From Amycolatopsis australiensis (GTDB lineage: Bacteria; Actinomycetota; Actinomycetes; Mycobacteriales; Pseudonocardiaceae), in assembly GCF_900119165.1 (NCBI RefSeq), contig NZ_FPJG01000006.1:7478001-7542000 (forward strand): a stretch of 64,000 bases of DNA, read 5' to 3'. Position numbers and translations under genes: made by a program. The notes beneath the pieces were generated by a model. It had not been told where the DNA came from. It was given only the letters and a program-made list of their open reading frames with translations, and ran no database searches. How positions within the stretch are numbered: the stretch's first letter is position 1; each line of letters starts with the position of its first letter. Positions 48,948 through 58,294 of this stretch are shown here, piece by piece.

Positions 48948-51900
48948 ATGTCCGTGCTGGCCAGGCTGAGCCTGCGCAACCGAAGCCTGATCGGCCTGCT
49001 CGCGCTCGTGGTCGTCGGCTTCGGCGCGTTCGCGCTGCCGCAGATCAAGCAGCAGCTGTTCCCGTCGCTGCAGTTCCCGCAGGCCCAGATCGTCACCGCC
49101 TACACCGGCGCGTCGCCGGACGCGGTCGACCGCCAGGTCACCGAGCCGCTGGAAGGCGCGCTGCAGGGGCTCAAGGGCCTCGAAGAAGTCACCTCGACCT
49201 CGTCGGACGGCGTGTCGCGAGTGGTCACGAAGTTCGCCTTCGGCACCGACCTCGACGCCGCCGTCCAGCAGATCCAGCAGGTGGTGAACCAGGTCCGGCC
49301 GCGGCTGCCGCAGAACTCCGAGCCGTCGGTGTCCGCCGGCAGCACCGACGACCTGCCGGTGGTGCTGGTCGCCGCGGGCACGTCCGGCGACCCGCAGGAC
49401 CTCGCGCCCGCGCTGACCGACCAGGTCGCGCCGGAGCTGCGGAAGATCGACGGCGTCCGCACGGTCACCGTCACCGGCGTGCGGCAGCCGCGCGTCACGA
49501 TCGCGCTGGACTACGCGAAGCTGGCCGCCGCGGGCGTCGACCCCGCGTCGATCGCCACCACGCTGCAGACCGCCGGCGCCGCCGTGCCGGCCGGCACGCT
49601 GACCGAAAACGGCAAGACGCTCAGCGTCCAGGTCGGCGGCGGGCAGACCACTGTGGACACTCTCCGCAACCTCTACCTGACCCCGGGTGCGGCCGCCGGC
49701 GCGGCGCGCGGACCCGCGCGGGGCCCGGTGAAGCTGGGCGACGTCGCCGACGTCCAGGCCGGCTTCGCGCCGCCGACGTCGATCACGCGCACCAACGGCA
49801 AGCCGAGCCTCGGCCTGTCGGTCACCATGGTGGACAACGGGAACGCCGTCGCGATCTCCGACGCCGTCCGGGACAAGCTGCCGGACCTGGCGAAGAAGAC
49901 CGGCGCCGAGATGAGCGTCGTGTTCGACCAGGGCACCCCGGTCAAGGACGCGATCAGCGGCCTGACCACCGAAGGCCTGCTGGGCCTGGCGTTCGCGGTC
50001 GTCGTCATCCTGCTGTTCCTGCTGTCGGTGCGCTCGACGCTGGTGACCGCGGTGTCGATCCCGCTGTCGGTGGTGGTCGCGCTGATCGCGCTGTGGACCG
50101 GCGACCTCTCGCTCAACCTGCTCACCCTCGGCGCGCTGACCATCGCGATCGGCCGGGTGGTCGACGACTCGATCGTCGTGCTGGAGAACATCAAACGGCA
50201 CCTCGCGTACGGCGAGGAAAAGCAGCGGGCGGTGCTCGACGGCGTCCGCGAAGTGGCCGGCGCGGTCACCTCGTCCACGCTGACGACCGTCGCGGTGTTC
50301 CTGCCGATCGCGTTCGTCGGCGGGTTCGTCGGCGAGCTGTTCTCGCCGTTCGCGGTCACCGTCACGGTCGCGCTGCTGGCTTCGCTGCTGGTGTCGCTGA
50401 CCGTGGTTCCCGTGCTGGCGTACTGGTTCCTGAAGCGGCCGTCCGTCCCGGCGGACGCGGCCGAGGCCGGACGGGCGCGCGAAGCGGCCGTCGAGAAGGA
50501 ACGCCGCAGCGTCCTGCAGCGGGCCTACCTGCCGGTGATCCGGTTCGCGACGCGGCGGCGGCTGACCGTCGTGCTGCTGGCCCTGTTCATCTTCGCGGGC
50601 ACGGTCGGGCTGGCGACGCGGCTCAACACGAACTTCCTCGACCAGTCCGGCGGCACCACGCTCACCATGACGCAGAAGCTGCCCGCCGGCACCGCCATCG
50701 AAGCCAAGGAGCAGGCCGCGACCGCGGTCGAGCAGGCCCTCGCCGCGGAACCGGCGGTGCGGACCTACCAGGTCAGCATCGGTGGCGGTGGCACGTTCGG
50801 CTTCGGCGGCGGCACCTCGACGAACATTTCGGTGACCGTGGCGAAGGACACCGACCTCGACGCGCTCTCGGACCGGCTGCGCGCCAAGCTGACGTCCCGG
50901 CCCGAGCTGGGCGAGATCAAGATCGGCGCGGACGCGTCCGGGTTCAACTCCGACCAGGTCTCGGTGACGGTGACCGCGCCGTCGGAGGCCGCGCTGCAGC
51001 CCGCGTCCGACCAGGTGGTGCAGGCGCTGCGCGGGGTGTCCGGGCTGACCGAGGTGTCGAGCGACCTGAGCGTCGGCTCGCCGCGGGTCCAGGTCGAGGT
51101 GGACGACGCCGCGGCCGCCGCGCACGGGCTGTCGGCGAGCACCATCGGCCAGGTCGCCAACCAGGCGATCGCCGGCCGCACGGTGACGCAGCTGCCGGTC
51201 GGCGGCCAGCGCACCGACATCGTCCTGCGCGCCGGCACCGCGCCGGTCACGGTCGACCAGGTGAAGGGCCTGCCGATCCCGGGCCCCACGGGCGTCGTGC
51301 GGCTCGACGAGGTGGCCAAGGTGTCCACTGTGGACGGCCCGGCGTCGGTGCACCGCACCGGCGGCGACCTCAGCACCACGGTGACCGCCAAGAACACCGG
51401 CGACAACCTGAGCAAGACGACCGCGGACATCAAGGCCAAGCTGGACGGCCTGACGTTCACCGGTGGCGCGTCGTACTCGCTCGGCGGCGTGAGCCAGGAC
51501 CAGCAGGAGGCGTTCTCGAACCTGTTCCTGGCCCTGCTGGCGGCGATCGCGATCGTGTTCCTGATCATGGTGGCGACGTTCCGCAGCCTGGTCCAGCCGC
51601 TGATCCTGCTCGTGTCGATCCCGTTCGCGGCGACCGGCGCGATCGGGCTGCTGCTGGCCACCGGCACCGCGCTGGGCCTGCCGGCGCTGATCGGCATGCT
51701 GATGCTGGTCGGCATCGTGGTGACCAACGCGATCGTGCTGATCGACCTGATCAACCAGTACCGGGCCGAAGGCATGAGTGTCGCCGACGCGGTCACCGAG
51801 GGCGGCCGGCGCCGGCTGCGCCCGATCCTGATGACGGCGGCGGCGACGATCTTCGCGCTCGTCCCGATGGCGCTGGGCATCACCGGGCAGGGCGGGTTCA

Positions 51901-52091
51901 TCGGCCAGCCGCTGGCCATCGTGGTGATCGGCGGCCTGGTCAGCTCGACGCTGCTGACGCTGGTGCTGGTCCCGACGCTGTACACGATGGTCGAGACCCG
52001 CAAGGAACGGCGCCGCGCGCGTCGCGAAGCCAAGCGGACGCCGGCGAAGGCGCCGGAGTCGGAGTCACTGGACCCGGCCCCGGCCGCCTGA
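48948..52091 (+). CDS. HAE1-type RND efflux transporter
   Basis: A 1047-residue RND pump (AcrB/SwrC-like) with 12 predicted membrane helices in two halves and large extracytoplasmic loops (about 35-335 and 560-840). The proton-relay aspartates are present in AIGRVVDDSIVVLENI near residue 405. No membrane-fusion or TolC partner is adjacent, as usual for Gram-positive members. Substrate unknown. The gene contains one full and one partial GTCCACTGTGGAC palindrome. Confidence 0.9.
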   Translation: MSVLARLSLRNRSLIGLLALVVVGFGAFALPQIKQQLFPSLQFPQAQIVTAYTGASPDAVDRQVTEPLEGALQGLKGLEEVTSTSSDGVSRVVTKFAFGTDLDAAVQQIQQVVNQVRPRLPQNSEPSVSAGSTDDLPVVLVAAGTSGDPQDLAPALTDQVAPELRKIDGVRTVTVTGVRQPRVTIALDYAKLAAAGVDPASIATTLQTAGAAVPAGTLTENGKTLSVQVGGGQTTVDTLRNLYLTPGAAAGAARGPARGPVKLGDVADVQAGFAPPTSITRTNGKPSLGLSVTMVDNGNAVAISDAVRDKLPDLAKKTGAEMSVVFDQGTPVKDAISGLTTEGLLGLAFAVVVILLFLLSVRSTLVTAVSIPLSVVVALIALWTGDLSLNLLTLGALTIAIGRVVDDSIVVLENIKRHLAYGEEKQRAVLDGVREVAGAVTSSTLTTVAVFLPIAFVGGFVGELFSPFAVTVTVALLASLLVSLTVVPVLAYWFLKRPSVPADAAEAGRAREAAVEKERRSVLQRAYLPVIRFATRRRLTVVLLALFIFAGTVGLATRLNTNFLDQSGGTTLTMTQKLPAGTAIEAKEQAATAVEQALAAEPAVRTYQVSIGGGGTFGFGGGTSTNISVTVAKDTDLDALSDRLRAKLTSRPELGEIKIGADASGFNSDQVSVTVTAPSEAALQPASDQVVQALRGVSGLTEVSSDLSVGSPRVQVEVDDAAAAAHGLSASTIGQVANQAIAGRTVTQLPVGGQRTDIVLRAGTAPVTVDQVKGLPIPGPTGVVRLDEVAKVSTVDGPASVHRTGGDLSTTVTAKNTGDNLSKTTADIKAKLDGLTFTGGASYSLGGVSQDQQEAFSNLFLALLAAIAIVFLIMVATFRSLVQPLILLVSIPFAATGAIGLLLATGTALGLPALIGMLMLVGIVVTNAIVLIDLINQYRAEGMSVADAVTEGGRRRLRPILMTAAATIFALVPMALGITGQGGFIGQPLAIVVIGGLVSSTLLTLVLVPTLYTMVETRKERRRARREAKRTPAKAPESESLDPAPAA

Positions 52092-52097
52092 CCGCCT

Positions 52098-52142
52098 GCC
52101 GAAGGCCCGGCACTTTCCCGGGGAAGGTGCCGGGCCTTCGGC
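52098..52142. terminator. 16-bp stem bidirectional terminator after the RND gene
   Basis: Arms 52098-52113 and 52127-52142 pair perfectly; the 13-base loop can itself fold (TTTCCC with GGGGAA). It separates the RND gene from a convergent secreted-protein gene whose stop begins 2 bases later. Confidence 0.85.
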
Positions 52143-52144
52143 GT

Positions 52145-52981
52145 TCACTGCTTGAAGCGGTAGGTCATGGAGTCGAAGAGGACGCAGATGCCCGGCGACA
52201 TCACGATCACGCGCAGGGTGCCGTCGCGCTCGTCGAAGTCCAGGCCCTCCACCTCGAAGCTGCCGCTGCAGCCGCTGCGCAACGGCAGCTGCCCCAGCGA
52301 CGTCACGTGACCGGTGACGTCGGAACCGTTGAGCGGCCCGGCCAGGTCGACCTGCAGGAGCGGCTTCGTCGTGCCGAAGAGGCTGCCGTCCGGGTCGTCG
52401 GACGCGCAGAGCAGGCGGGTCGCCGTCTGGAAGTCGCAGCCCTGGACGTCGCGGACCGGGTGGTCGAGCCGGACCGCGGCGGCGTACGGCAGGTTCTGCG
52501 CGGGGTTCGTGAACACGGCGCCCGGCATCGGGTGCACCAGGAGCCGGTCCATGGTGCCCCACTCCCCCGCCACCAGCCAGCGCGCGTCCGGCGACACCGC
52601 GGCGAAGGAGTTGTTGTTCGCTTCCCACGACTCGAGGTTGTGCTTGTAGTTCGCCCAGGTGCCGTCCGGGGCCTGGACGCGGAAGAGCTTCGCGCCCCGG
52701 TCGTCACGCTGGTAGGGCTCGACGTACCAGCCCTGGGCCGAGCCCGGGTCGCCGACGTGGTTCCAGCCCTGCGAGCTCAGGTCCGCGGGGATGGTGCCGA
52801 TCCCGGTGTAGCGGATGGTGGTGCCCGACGGCCGCACGATCGTGGCGAGCCCCTGGCTCTCGTCGAGGGCGCGGGCGTGGTCGGATCCGACTTCGGTCCA
52901 GCCCGTGACGGCCTGGGCCAGCGCGGGTGCGAACACGGTGAGCAGGGCGGCGACGGCGAGGACGATCCCGGTTCTGCGCAT
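52145..52981 (-). CDS. secreted protein of unknown function
   Basis: A 278-residue exported protein with a Sec signal peptide (residues 1-24, ending AQA-V). The mature part has paired cysteines (QGCDFQTATRLLC near 192-204; RSGCSGS and SPGICVLF near the end) and repeated aspartate/tryptophan-rich strands. AAVSPDARWLVAGEWG resembles a WD/propeller strand. No catalytic residues were recognised, and the family is unknown. Confidence 0.7.
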   Translation of the reverse strand: MRRTGIVLAVAALLTVFAPALAQAVTGWTEVGSDHARALDESQGLATIVRPSGTTIRYTGIGTIPADLSSQGWNHVGDPGSAQGWYVEPYQRDDRGAKLFRVQAPDGTWANYKHNLESWEANNNSFAAVSPDARWLVAGEWGTMDRLLVHPMPGAVFTNPAQNLPYAAAVRLDHPVRDVQGCDFQTATRLLCASDDPDGSLFGTTKPLLQVDLAGPLNGSDVTGHVTSLGQLPLRSGCSGSFEVEGLDFDERDGTLRVIVMSPGICVLFDSMTYRFKQ

Positions 52982-53144
52982 GTGCGACTCCGGTGGGTGA
53001 GGGAACCTGGCCAGCTGGATTTACCAGGACTCCCGCACCCGGCACACCCGCCGAATGAAGGTTTTTCACGTTTGTTCGGCGACTTGTCCGTTTCCGGACA
53101 GCCCGAAGACCCGGCGGGGCCACCCGCCGGGGTTCAAGCCGGGG

Positions 53145-53387
53145 TCACTCCCCCGGGCGGAGGCCGTCGAAGATCTCCTTGCAGGCCGGGCAGACCGGCG
53201 ACCCGGGCTTCGGCGACTTCGTCACCGGGAAGACCTCGCCGCAGAGCGCCACCACGTGCGTGCCCATGACCGCGCTCTCGGCGATCTTGTTCTTCTTCAC
53301 GTAGTGGAACATCTTCGGCGAGTCGTCGTCGGTGGTGTCCGTGCCCTCGGGCGTGGTCTCCGGCTTCGTCAGCGTCTCGGTGCTCAC
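53145..53387 (-). CDS. DUF3039 family protein
   Basis: An 80-residue protein. After a Thr/Glu-rich N-terminus it shows MFHYVKKNKIAESAVMGT, ALCGEVFPV and CPACKEIFDGL; the cysteines (one single, then CPAC) suggest metal binding. It matches the DUF3039 family found near sigB in actinobacteria; function unknown. GTG at 53387 is 7 bases after a CACAAT hexamer, so the message may be leaderless. Confidence 0.82.
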   Translation of the reverse strand: MSTETLTKPETTPEGTDTTDDDSPKMFHYVKKNKIAESAVMGTHVVALCGEVFPVTKSPKPGSPVCPACKEIFDGLRPGE

Positions 53388-53454
53388 CCCGCCATTGTGC
53401 CCGAGTCCCGCCGAACCCCGTACGAAAGCCCCTCGGCCTGGCAGGATCCACGCC

Positions 53455-54243
53455 ATGTTCGAGAAGGTGCTCGCGACGTTCGGCTCCGGCGGGGCGAAGA
53501 TCGACGCCCGGCTGCTCGACCGGGCCGCCGCCCCCGGCCGTCCCCTGCACGGCGAGGTCCTGCTGCTCGGCGGCGAGGTCGACCAGGAGATCAAGGGCCT
53601 CGCCGTGACGCTGCTGGCCCGGGTCCGGGTCCCCGGCACGGACAAGACCGAAGATCTGCCCTTCGGCACCCGGCAGCTCGCCGGCCGGGAGGTCATCCGC
53701 GCCGGGCAGCAGGTACGCGTGCCCTTCGAGCTCGCGCTGCCCTGGGAGACGCCGGTGACCGGCGTCCACGGCCGGCCGCTGCCCGGCATGGCCGTCGGGG
53801 TGCGGGCCGAGCTCGACCTCGCCGCGGCGGTGTCCGACCCGTTCGACGCCGACGCCGTCGCGATCGAGCCCCTGCCCGCGCAGAAGCGGGTCCTCGACGC
53901 GCTCAGCCGGATCGGCTTCACCTTCCGCGAGGCGGTCCTCGAGCAGGGCCACATCGACGGCGCCCCGCAGCAGCTGCCCTTCTTCCAGGAGATCCGCTTC
54001 GCGCCTTCGCCCCGCTTCGCGAGCATCTTCGCGCAGGTCGCGGTCACCTTCTTGCCCTCGGCGGACCGCACGGACGTCGTCCTCGAGGTCACCAAGCGCG
54101 TGCGGGTCAGCAAGAGCGGCGGCTTCGGCGGCCGCGGGCAGGACTTCCTCGGGATGTTCACCGTCAAGCCCGGCGTCGACTGGGAAAAGCAGCTCGAGGA
54201 CTGGCTGGACCAGGTGGCCCGCCCGCGCGGGATCTTCGACTGA
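53455..54243 (+). CDS. SpoOM-family protein
   Basis: A 262-residue cytoplasmic arrestin-like protein. The N-terminus FEKVLATFGSGGAKIDARL and the later GGEVDQEIKGLAV match SpoOM (Spo0M), a control protein of sporulation in Bacillus whose role in actinobacteria is unclear. AGGA lies 9 bases before the ATG. It overlaps the next gene by one base (TGATG) and starts a four-gene operon. Confidence 0.82.
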   Translation: MFEKVLATFGSGGAKIDARLLDRAAAPGRPLHGEVLLLGGEVDQEIKGLAVTLLARVRVPGTDKTEDLPFGTRQLAGREVIRAGQQVRVPFELALPWETPVTGVHGRPLPGMAVGVRAELDLAAAVSDPFDADAVAIEPLPAQKRVLDALSRIGFTFREAVLEQGHIDGAPQQLPFFQEIRFAPSPRFASIFAQVAVTFLPSADRTDVVLEVTKRVRVSKSGGFGGRGQDFLGMFTVKPGVDWEKQLEDWLDQVARPRGIFD

Positions 54244-54860
54244 TGGACTGGCGTGACGCGGTCGCCGCGCTGGGCGGCACGCCCGGCGCCTGGCCGCGGC
54301 TGGTGGCCCGCTACGGCGAACCGCACCGCCGCCACCACACCCTGGACCACGCGGCCGCCGTCGTCCGCGACTCCGCGTGGCTGGCCGGCGACCTCGGTGC
54401 CACCGACCGCGCGGTGCTCGCCGTCGCCGCCTGGGCACACGACGTCGTCTACGACGCGAAGCCCGGCGAAGACGAACGCGCCAGCGCGGGATGGGCCCGC
54501 GAAGCGCTGGACGGGGTCGCCGAACCGCACATCGCCCGGGTCGAAGGCCTGATCCTCGCCACGATCACGCACGACGCGCCGCCGGAGGACTGCCTCGCCA
54601 CGGCGCTCCTCGACGCCGATCTCGCCATCCTCGGCGCCGAGCCCGACTCCTACGCCGTCTACGCCCGCGGAGTGCGCGAGGAGTACGCGAAGTACCCCGA
54701 CGACGTCTGGTGCGAAGGACGCATCGCCGTCCTCGAAGGCATGCTGGCCCGGCCGCTCTACCGCAGCGAAGCCGCGCGGACACGCTGGGCGAGCGCCGCG
54801 GAAAAGAACCTGGCGGCCGAGCTGACCCACTGGCGCCGCGACCGGAGCGATCACCGATGA
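54243..54860 (+). CDS. HD-domain phosphohydrolase-like protein
   Basis: A 205-residue metal-dependent hydrolase. The first metal histidine is in RRHHTLDHAAAV (near residue 25), the HD pair in AAWAHDVVYD (near 63), and a distal histidine and aspartate in ATITHDAP and LLDADLAIL. It is like the COG4339 group of predicted phosphohydrolases; the substrate may be a nucleotide, which fits the next gene, but this is inferred. Confidence 0.78.
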   Translation: MDWRDAVAALGGTPGAWPRLVARYGEPHRRHHTLDHAAAVVRDSAWLAGDLGATDRAVLAVAAWAHDVVYDAKPGEDERASAGWAREALDGVAEPHIARVEGLILATITHDAPPEDCLATALLDADLAILGAEPDSYAVYARGVREEYAKYPDDVWCEGRIAVLEGMLARPLYRSEAARTRWASAAEKNLAAELTHWRRDRSDHR

Positions 54861-54869
54861 TGGTCCCTC

Positions 54870-55775
54870 GTGACCACCCCACTTTCGCTGCACGAAGAGG
54901 TCGCCTCGGCGCTGCGTGACGGGCACCCCGTCGTCGCGCTGGAGAGCACCATCCTGTCCCACGGCCTCCCGCCGGGCCGCAACCTCGACGTCGCCCGCCG
55001 CCTCGAGCGCGTGGTGCGCGACGGCGGTGCCGTCCCGGCCACCATCGCGGTGCTCGACGGCCGGGTCGCCGTCGGCCTCTCCCCCGCAGAGCTCGAACGC
55101 GTCTGCGCCCCGGACGCCGGCCTCGACAAACTGTCGCTGCGCGACCTCGGCCCGGCCGTCGGGCTCGGCCGCTCCGGCGCGACGACCGTGGCGAGCACGT
55201 CGGCGCTGGCCGCCGCGGCCGGCATCGGGATGTTCGCCACCGGCGGGCTCGGCGGCGTGCACGTCGGCGCGGCGCAGACCTGGGACGTCTCGGCCGACCT
55301 CGGCGTGCTCGCGAAGGTACCGACCGTGGTGGTCTGCTCCGGCGTGAAGTCCGTGCTCGACATCCCGGCCACCCTCGAAGTCCTGGAAACGCACTCGGTG
55401 CCGGTGCTGGGCTACCGCACCGGCGACTTCCCGGCGTTCTACCTGCGCTCGTCGGGGCACTCCGTCGGCTGGCGGGTCGACGACCCGAAGCAGGCCGCCG
55501 CCGTGATCGCCGCGCACCGCGAGTACGCGGACTCCGGCGTGCTGCTGGCGAACCCGATCCCGGAAGAGTCCGAAATGGACAAGCAGCTGCACGACCGGCT
55601 GCTCGCCGAAGGGCTGGCGCTGGTGGCCGAGCGGGGCGTGCACGGCGCCGACGTCACGCCGGTGCTGCTGGAGCACTTCCACACCGCGAGCGCGGGCGTG
55701 AGCATCGACGCCAACGAAGCGCTCGTGCTGAACAACGCGAAGCTCGCGGCCGAGGTGGCGGTGGCGCTCGCATGA
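54870..55775 (+). CDS. psuG: pseudouridine-5'-phosphate glycosidase
   Basis: Splits pseudouridine-5'-phosphate into uracil and ribose-5-phosphate. The 301 residues show the full family pattern: ALESTILSHG near 23, the catalytic lysine in LDKLSLRDLG near 90, TTVASTSALAAAAGI near 105, FATGGLGGVH near 123 and SIDANEALVLNNAKL at the end. GTG at 54870 follows the HD gene by 9 bp. Its stop overlaps the kinase gene by ATGA. Confidence 0.93.
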   Translation: MTTPLSLHEEVASALRDGHPVVALESTILSHGLPPGRNLDVARRLERVVRDGGAVPATIAVLDGRVAVGLSPAELERVCAPDAGLDKLSLRDLGPAVGLGRSGATTVASTSALAAAAGIGMFATGGLGGVHVGAAQTWDVSADLGVLAKVPTVVVCSGVKSVLDIPATLEVLETHSVPVLGYRTGDFPAFYLRSSGHSVGWRVDDPKQAAAVIAAHREYADSGVLLANPIPEESEMDKQLHDRLLAEGLALVAERGVHGADVTPVLLEHFHTASAGVSIDANEALVLNNAKLAAEVAVALA

Positions 55776-56644
55776 GCGGGATCGTGGTCGTCGGCGACGC
55801 GGCGCTCGACGTGATCGCGCGGCACGACAAGCCGCTGCCCCACGGCGGGGACGCCCGCGCGAAGATCCGCTTCACCGGCGGCGGCGCGGGCGCGAACACG
55901 GCGCTGTGGCTGCGGTCCCTCGGCGCGGAGACGACGCTGCTGGCCCGCATCGGCGACGACCCCGGCGGCCGGCTGATCCGCGCCGAGCTGGAGGCGGCGG
56001 GCGTGCGGTGCGCGTTCGCCGTCGACCCCGAGGCGCCGACGTGCTGCGTCGTCGTGATGGTCGACGGCTCCGGGCAGCGCAGCATGCTGGCCGACCGGGG
56101 CGCCAACCAGCGCTTCGCCCCCGAGGACGTCACGCCCGATGCCCTGTCCGGCGCGCGGCACCTGCACCTGTCGGGGTACGTGCTGCTCGACCCGCCGTCG
56201 CGGGCCGCGGGCCTCGCGGCGCTGGCCGCGGCGAAGGAAGCGGGGCTCACGACGTCGGTCGACCCGCAGGCCGCCGCGCACATCACCGACCCGGCGGCGT
56301 TCCTCGACGACGTCCGCGGGGTCGACCTGCTGATGCCGAACACCGAGGAGCTGGTGGCGCTGACCGGCTCGGCGGACCCGGCGTCGGCGAAGGAGCTGCT
56401 GGACACCGTCGGCGCGGTCGTGGTGACGGCGGGGCTCGAGGGCGCCAGTTGGGTCGACGCGGGCGGCGTGACGAGCGTGCCCGCGGTGGAAGCGGACTGC
56501 GTGGACTCGACGGGCGCGGGCGACGCGTTCGACGCCGGCGTGCTCACCGGCTGGCTGGCCGGTGAGTCCACTGTGGACATCCTGCGGCACGGGACGCGGC
56601 TGGGCGCGCTGGCCGTGGGGAAGGTCGGCCCGCAGCCGGGGTGA
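55772..56644 (+). CDS. PfkB-family kinase, probably pseudouridine kinase
   Basis: A 290-residue ribokinase-like enzyme: N-terminal VVVGDAALDV, substrate/ATP glycine motif FTGGGAGANTALWLRSLG near 35, and C-terminal DSTGAGDAFDAGVL with the catalytic Asp near 250. Translational coupling to psuG makes phosphorylation of pseudouridine the most likely reaction. A full GTCCACTGTGGAC palindrome lies in its 3' part (56566-56578). It ends 3 bp from the convergent DUF3099 gene. Confidence 0.87.
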   Translation: MSGIVVVGDAALDVIARHDKPLPHGGDARAKIRFTGGGAGANTALWLRSLGAETTLLARIGDDPGGRLIRAELEAAGVRCAFAVDPEAPTCCVVVMVDGSGQRSMLADRGANQRFAPEDVTPDALSGARHLHLSGYVLLDPPSRAAGLAALAAAKEAGLTTSVDPQAAAHITDPAAFLDDVRGVDLLMPNTEELVALTGSADPASAKELLDTVGAVVVTAGLEGASWVDAGGVTSVPAVEADCVDSTGAGDAFDAGVLTGWLAGESTVDILRHGTRLGALAVGKVGPQPG

Positions 56645-56647
56645 GGC

Positions 56648-57004
56648 TCAGCCGTCGATCACCCGGTGGCTGGTGCTCTCGATCGCCGTCGCCTCGCGCC
56701 GGTAGCGGTTGACCTTCTCCGCCTTGCGGGGCGGGCGGTCGTTGGCGATGAGCACCGCGACCCACGGCAGCGGCACGGAGATGGCGAGGAACAGCAGCGC
56801 CAGCCACCAGATGTGGTAGGTCACCCCGGCGAGAATGAGGCAGGGGATGCGGCAGCACATCATGATGACGTACTTCCGCTTCCGCGCGGCGAACTGCTTT
56901 TCGTACGACGGGGCCGCCCCGGTGATCAGCACCGGCTCGGGGCCGTTGGCGGGCGAGGTCACTGCACCACCTCCACCGTCCATCGTCCCACTCGCGCGGC
57001 TCAT
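56648..57004 (-). CDS. DUF3099 family membrane protein
   Basis: A 118-residue protein with two close membrane helices (about residues 46-65 and 68-87), preceded by ITGAAPSYEKQFAARKRKY, the DUF3099 signature, and followed by a basic tail. Function unknown. The ATG overlaps the stop of the M20 gene by 4 bases, so it is coupled to it. Confidence 0.83.
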   Translation of the reverse strand: MSRASGTMDGGGGAVTSPANGPEPVLITGAAPSYEKQFAARKRKYVIMMCCRIPCLILAGVTYHIWWLALLFLAISVPLPWVAVLIANDRPPRKAEKVNRYRREATAIESTSHRVIDG

Positions 57005-58275
57005 GCGTCACCTGGGTGGGACAACCGGCTCAGCGCGGCGGCGACGAGCGTCTCGATGCCCGTGCGCAGCGTGGGGTGCAGCACCGGGGCGAACCGCGGC
57101 GAGTGGTTGGACGGGATGTCGCGTTCGAACCGGCCTTCGGTCATCGCGGTGACGACCGTCTCCGGGTCGAAGCCGCCGACCAGCCAGAACACCGACGGCA
57201 CGCCGGCCGCGCGGCCGAACTCGCTGAAGTCCTCGCTGCCGGTGACCAGCGGCGCGGGCAGCACGGATTCGGCACCGAAGTGACGGCGGAAGACTTCGGT
57301 GAGCGCGTCGCTGGCGGCTTCGTCGTTCTCGGTGACCGGGTAGGAGCCGGAGCGGACGATCTCCGGCGGCTTCGGCGCGCCCGCCGTGGCGGCTTCGCCG
57401 TGCACGATCCGCTCGACCGCCGCCAGCACCCGTTCGCGGACCGCCTGGTCGAAGGACCGGACGTTGACCTCGAGCACGGCGTCGTCGGCGATCACGTTGC
57501 CCGCCGTGCCGACGTGCAGCGAACCGACGGTGACCACGGCCGAATCGGTGGCGGCGATCTCGCGCGAGACGATCGTCTGCAGCTTGAGCACCACCGACGC
57601 GGCCAGCACCGCGGGGTCGACCGTCGTCTCCGGGCGCGAGCCGTGGCCGCCGCGGCCGTGCAGGGTGACGCGCAGCGTGTCGGTCGCGGCCATGATCACG
57701 CCCGGCCGGGTGAGCACCCAGCCCGCCGGGCCGGGCACCAGGTGCTGGCCGAACACGACGTCGGGCTTCCCGGCGATGTCGAACAGGCCGTCCCGGATCA
57801 TCCGCGCCGCGCCGCCGGCGCTCTCCTCGCCGGGCTGGAACACCGCCAGGAGCGTGCCGGACCACGTGTCGCGGCCCTTGGCCAGCAGCGCGGCGGCCCC
57901 GGAGAGCCAGGTGGCGTGCATGTCGTGCCCGCACGCGTGCATCACCGGGACGTCCTTGCCGTGCTCGTCGGTGCCGCGGGCGGTGCTCGCGTACGACAGC
58001 CCGGTCTTCTCCTCGACCGGGAGCGCGTCGATGTCGGCCCGCAGCAGGACCGTGGGTCCCTCGCCGTTGCGCAGCACGCCCAGCACGCCGGTGCCGGCGA
58101 TGCCGGTGTGCACTTCGTAGCCGTCGCGCTCGAGCCGCCGGGCCAGCTCGGCCGCCGTCCGGGTCTCGGCGAAGGACAGCTCGGGGTGCCGGTGGAGGTC
58201 GATGTACAGCGCTTCGAGCTCGGGCAGCGCCGCGTCGAGCGGGGCGAGGACGCGTTCAAGGGTCACGGGGGTCAT
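57001..58275 (-). CDS. M20-family amidohydrolase
   Basis: A 424-residue zinc peptidase/amidohydrolase of the HipO/AbgA group. Metal ligands are visible in MHACGHDMHATWLSG (near 115), FQPGEESAGGA (near 150) and GQHL (near 180); the lid/dimerisation domain includes GRGGHGSRPE near 215. It probably hydrolyses N-acyl or amide bonds of small molecules. The ATG at 58275 is 7 bases after a TAATGC box, so a leaderless message is likely. It is divergent from the methyltransferase gene. Confidence 0.88.
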   Translation of the reverse strand: MTPVTLERVLAPLDAALPELEALYIDLHRHPELSFAETRTAAELARRLERDGYEVHTGIAGTGVLGVLRNGEGPTVLLRADIDALPVEEKTGLSYASTARGTDEHGKDVPVMHACGHDMHATWLSGAAALLAKGRDTWSGTLLAVFQPGEESAGGAARMIRDGLFDIAGKPDVVFGQHLVPGPAGWVLTRPGVIMAATDTLRVTLHGRGGHGSRPETTVDPAVLAASVVLKLQTIVSREIAATDSAVVTVGSLHVGTAGNVIADDAVLEVNVRSFDQAVRERVLAAVERIVHGEAATAGAPKPPEIVRSGSYPVTENDEAASDALTEVFRRHFGAESVLPAPLVTGSEDFSEFGRAAGVPSVFWLVGGFDPETVVTAMTEGRFERDIPSNHSPRFAPVLHPTLRTGIETLVAAALSRLSHPGDA

Positions 58276-58282
58276 CGTGGCA

Positions 58283-58289
58283 GCATTAC
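58283..58289. promoter_or_regulatory. back-to-back divergent -10 elements for M20 and methyltransferase genes
   Basis: CATTAC on the plus strand (58284-58289) and TAATGC on the minus strand (58283-58288) overlap by five bases. They lie 5 and 7 bases from the GTG and ATG starts, only 19 bases apart, the same design as at dut. Confidence 0.5.
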
Positions 58290-58294
58290 CGACC

